From: Paenochrobactrum pullorum
GTDB taxonomy: Bacteria; Pseudomonadota; Alphaproteobacteria; Rhizobiales; Rhizobiaceae
DNA: 64,000 bases
Direction: 5' to 3'
Assembly (NCBI RefSeq): GCF_041929845.1
Contig: NZ_JBHEEH010000001.1
Coordinates: forward strand, 1,116,001-1,180,000
Shown here: piece by piece, positions 61,759 through 64,000 of the stretch
Layout of the letters: the number at the start of each line of letters is the position of its first letter
Numbering within the stretch: position 1 is the first letter of the stretch
Made by a program: the position numbers and the translations under genes
The notes under the pieces: model-generated
Databases searched by the model: none
Told to the model about the DNA's origin: nothing
Seen by the model: only the letters and a program-made list of their open reading frames with translations

Positions 61759-62030
61759 TGATGAGTTTCTTTATTCTTTTTTGCAAAAATTTGTATTTTA
61801 TAAGTGTTTTAAACTAATTTTGCTGTTTTTCGGGCAAAAGAGCTTGGTTTTTATAAAAAACATAGTGATTGCGCTTGTTAGCTATAAAATTATTTGCTGA
61901 CTGTCAGAGCTGACGCTTTACCTATACGTGAAATTCAGCCAAATAACGGTATTATTGAGTGCAAAGGGTTAGTTTCGGATTGTACCGGAACAACGAAATG
62001 CGCAGTATATGAAACGATTCTATGGTGCTG

Positions 62031-62060
62031 CTTGAATTGGAGCCCCCGCATCTCCAATTA
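62031..62060 (+). promoter_or_regulatory. candidate RpoH promoter of lon
   Basis: CTTGAA at 62031-62036, a 17-base spacer and CCAATTA at 62054-62060. The -35 is a good RpoH match and the -10 only partial. The spacing is the same as in the clpP candidate. It would leave a leader of about 85 bases. Confidence 0.4.
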
Positions 62061-62151
62061 AGGTACGAATGCACGTGTGTGACTTGCCGATGAAGCGAAA
62101 GGGAGCGCGGACGTGGCTATCAGGCAAATTGCCTGAAGAAAGGACTGTACG

Positions 62152-64000
62152 ATGACGGGTATTGAACAGAAGACGACTGCGGGTGGTAATGACGGGCTTT
62201 ATGCGGTCTTGCCGTTGCGCGACATTGTTGTTTTCCCACATATGATTGTTCCGCTGTTTGTGGGACGTGAAAAGTCGATCCGCGCACTTGAAGATGTGAT
62301 GGGTAATGACAAGCAGATCATGCTTGCAACACAGATCAATGCTGCTGACGATGATCCGTCTGCTGATGGCATTAACAAGGTCGGGACAATTGCTAATGTT
62401 CTGCAATTGCTCAAACTGCCTGACGGTACTGTGAAAGTACTGGTGGAAGGTGCAGCACGCGCCGAAATCACTAATTTTACAGACCGTGAAGATTATCACG
62501 AAGCTTATGCCTTTAAGCTCGAGGAACCTGAAGAAGACCCTGTCGAAGTGGAAGCTTTGGCACGTTCTGTCGTGGCTGACTTTGAAAATTACGTAAAGCT
62601 CAACAAGAAGATTTCTCCTGAAGTTGTAGGTGCCGCCAGCCAGATCGAGGATTACTCGAAACTGGCCGACACAGTTGCCTCACATCTGGCGATCAAAATC
62701 ACTGAAAAGCAGGAAATGCTCTCCGTGCTTTCCGTGCGCGAACGCTTGGAAAAAGCGCTTGGCTATATGGAGTCCGAAATTTCGGTGCTTCAGGTGGAAA
62801 AGCGTATCCGCAGCCGCGTCAAGCGCCAGATGGAAAAGACCCAGCGCGAATATTATCTCAATGAGCAGATGAAGGCGATCCAGAAGGAACTCGGCGACAG
62901 TGAAGACGGTCGTGACGAGATGGCCGAACTGGAAGAGCGCATCAACAAAACCAAGCTTTCCAAGGAAGCTGCTGAAAAGGCGCAGGCCGAGCTGAAAAAG
63001 CTTCGTACCATGAGCCCGATGTCGGCAGAAGCCACAGTTGTACGGAACTATCTGGATTGGCTGCTTTCTATTCCTTGGGGCAAGAAGTCCAAGGTTAAGC
63101 AGGATCTGAACTTCGCTGATGAAGTGTTGGATGCCGAACATTTTGGCCTTGAAAAGGTAAAAGAACGGATCGTTGAATATCTGGCCGTGCAGTCACGCTC
63201 TGCCAAGATCAAAGGTCCGATCATCTGCCTCGTTGGCCCTCCAGGCGTTGGTAAGACATCGCTGGCGCGCTCTATCGCCAAGGCAACAGGACGTGAATAT
63301 GTCCGCATGTCCTTGGGTGGTGTGCGTGATGAAGCGGAAATCCGTGGTCACCGTCGCACCTATATCGGTTCGATGCCTGGTAAGGTTATCCAGTCGATGA
63401 AGAAGGCGAAGAAGTCCAACCCGTTGTTCCTTCTCGATGAGATTGACAAAATGGGTCAGGATTTCCGTGGCGATCCGTCATCTGCAATGCTTGAAGTGTT
63501 GGATCCGGAACAGAACGCAACATTTATGGATCATTATCTGGAAGTGGAATATGATCTGTCGAATGTGATGTTCGTCACCACTGCCAACTCGCTCAATATT
63601 CCGGGCCCGCTGCTCGACCGTATGGAAATCATCCGCATCGCCGGATACACAGAAGATGAAAAGCTGGAGATCGCCAAGCGTCACCTCCTGCCGAAAGCCA
63701 TCCGTGACCATGCTTTGCAGCCCAAGGAATTCTCGGTTTCCGAGGAAGCATTGCGCTCGGTTGTGCGTCTTTACACCCGTGAAGCTGGTGTGCGTAGTCT
63801 TGAACGTGAGATGATGAAGCTTGCGCGTAAGGCTGTCACCCGCATCATGAAAGACAAGGTCAAAGCCGTACATATTACGGAAGAAAACCTGTCTGAATTC
63901 TTGGGCGTCGAGAAGTACCGTTTCGGTCAGATCGAAGGTGAAGATCAGGTTGGTGTTGTTACCGGTCTGGCCTGGACAGAAGTGGGCGGTGAATTGCTGA
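62152..64000 (+). CDS. lon: ATP-dependent Lon protease, N-terminal part
   Basis: Single-chain AAA+ protease that removes damaged and selected regulatory proteins. 616 residues lie in the window; the frame runs off the right edge without a stop, so the C-terminal peptidase with the Ser-Lys dyad is missing here. Visible are the N-terminal LON domain (LPLRDIVVFPHMIVPLFVGR), the coiled middle, Walker A GPPGVGKT at 362-369, LFLLDEIDKM (Walker B) and the sensor region. The ATG at 62152 follows AAAGGA by 7 bases. The shown part ends at the start of the protease domain (VGVVTGLAWTEVGGELL). Confidence 0.97.
   Translation, partial: MTGIEQKTTAGGNDGLYAVLPLRDIVVFPHMIVPLFVGREKSIRALEDVMGNDKQIMLATQINAADDDPSADGINKVGTIANVLQLLKLPDGTVKVLVEGAARAEITNFTDREDYHEAYAFKLEEPEEDPVEVEALARSVVADFENYVKLNKKISPEVVGAASQIEDYSKLADTVASHLAIKITEKQEMLSVLSVRERLEKALGYMESEISVLQVEKRIRSRVKRQMEKTQREYYLNEQMKAIQKELGDSEDGRDEMAELEERINKTKLSKEAAEKAQAELKKLRTMSPMSAEATVVRNYLDWLLSIPWGKKSKVKQDLNFADEVLDAEHFGLEKVKERIVEYLAVQSRSAKIKGPIICLVGPPGVGKTSLARSIAKATGREYVRMSLGGVRDEAEIRGHRRTYIGSMPGKVIQSMKKAKKSNPLFLLDEIDKMGQDFRGDPSSAMLEVLDPEQNATFMDHYLEVEYDLSNVMFVTTANSLNIPGPLLDRMEIIRIAGYTEDEKLEIAKRHLLPKAIRDHALQPKEFSVSEEALRSVVRLYTREAGVRSLEREMMKLARKAVTRIMKDKVKAVHITEENLSEFLGVEKYRFGQIEGEDQVGVVTGLAWTEVGGELL

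Noticed and set aside
62043..62051. CCCCGCAT as the -10 box of an enterobacterial-type heat-shock promoter for lon
   Set aside because: It lies only six bases after CTTGAA, far too close for a -35/-10 pair; the site 17 bases downstream fits better.
1..64000. CRISPR arrays, prophage, transposons, tRNA or rRNA genes, defence islands
   Set aside because: No regularly spaced repeats, integrase, transposase, phage structural genes or cloverleaf-like sequences were seen; almost all of the sequence is taken up by core genes in familiar order.

Overview
The window is a stretch of ordinary, gene-dense alphaproteobacterial chromosome, most likely from a member of the Rhizobiales close to Brucellaceae. 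This rests on the gene families and their order: purF-cvpA-radA-dnaB-rplI-rpsR-rpsF, fabD-fabG-acpP-fabF-mltG-yicC-gmk, lptF-lptG-lptD-surA-like-pdxA-ksgA, ntrY-ntrX-trkA-hfq-hflX, clpP-clpX-lon, an Omp25-like porin, DUF992 and DUF2232 proteins, and an HdaA-type DnaA regulator. Base composition looks near or just under 50% GC by eye, lower than Brucella itself, so a lower-GC relative such as Pseudochrobactrum would fit; this is inference, not identification. I see no tRNA, rRNA, CRISPR array, prophage, transposase or plasmid module.

Layout. 1-2200 (+): the tail of an Atm1-type ABC exporter, then psd and pssA (phosphatidylethanolamine synthesis). 2227-12465 (-): rpsF, rpsR, a DUF2232 membrane protein, rplI, a cyclopropane-fatty-acid synthase, dnaB, radA, cvpA, purF and an SDR. 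12951-20181 (+): the fatty-acid synthesis cluster, then mltG, yicC and gmk. 20227-27985 (-): the LPS-export group lptF-lptG-lptD with a SurA-like chaperone, pdxA and ksgA. 28246-31731 (+): pepA, an unrecognised membrane protein, holC and a small membrane protein. 31796-33691 (-): an ABC-F ATPase. 33893 (+): ndk. 34518-39766 (-): a YbaY/META protein, moaE, moaD, pgsA, uvrC and a pteridine-reductase-like SDR. 40158 (+): an Omp25-like protein. 41015-43897 (-): a GST, an RNase T2, a small secreted protein and rlmJ. 44039 (+): a molybdopterin oxidoreductase. 46235-48624 (-): a DUF992 protein, purN and purM. 48984-50972 (+): an AI-2E family permease and hdaA. 51011-51874 (-): an SH3 protein. 52165 to the end (+): ntrY-ntrX-trkA-hfq-hflX-clpP-clpX and lon, which runs off the right edge.

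The themes are envelope building (phospholipids, fatty acids, LPS transport, septal transglycosylase, porin), purine synthesis, replication and its control (DnaB, RadA, HolC, HdaA), and stress or regulatory functions (NtrYX, Hfq, HflX, ClpXP, Lon). Convergent gene pairs are usually separated by strong bidirectional terminators, and several same-strand neighbours are coupled by ATGA or TAGTG overlaps.

No clearly new multi-gene system stands out. The best leads are: two copies of a roughly 106-bp dispersed intergenic repeat; an unrecognised six-helix membrane protein between pepA and holC; a three-gene RNase T2 operon whose enzyme carries Gln instead of Glu in its active site; heat-shock-type promoter candidates with matching geometry before clpP and lon; and structured leaders before fabF and hfq. 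Start codons were often moved inward from the longest frame to an ATG or GTG with a better ribosome-binding site or family fit; these choices are noted per gene.
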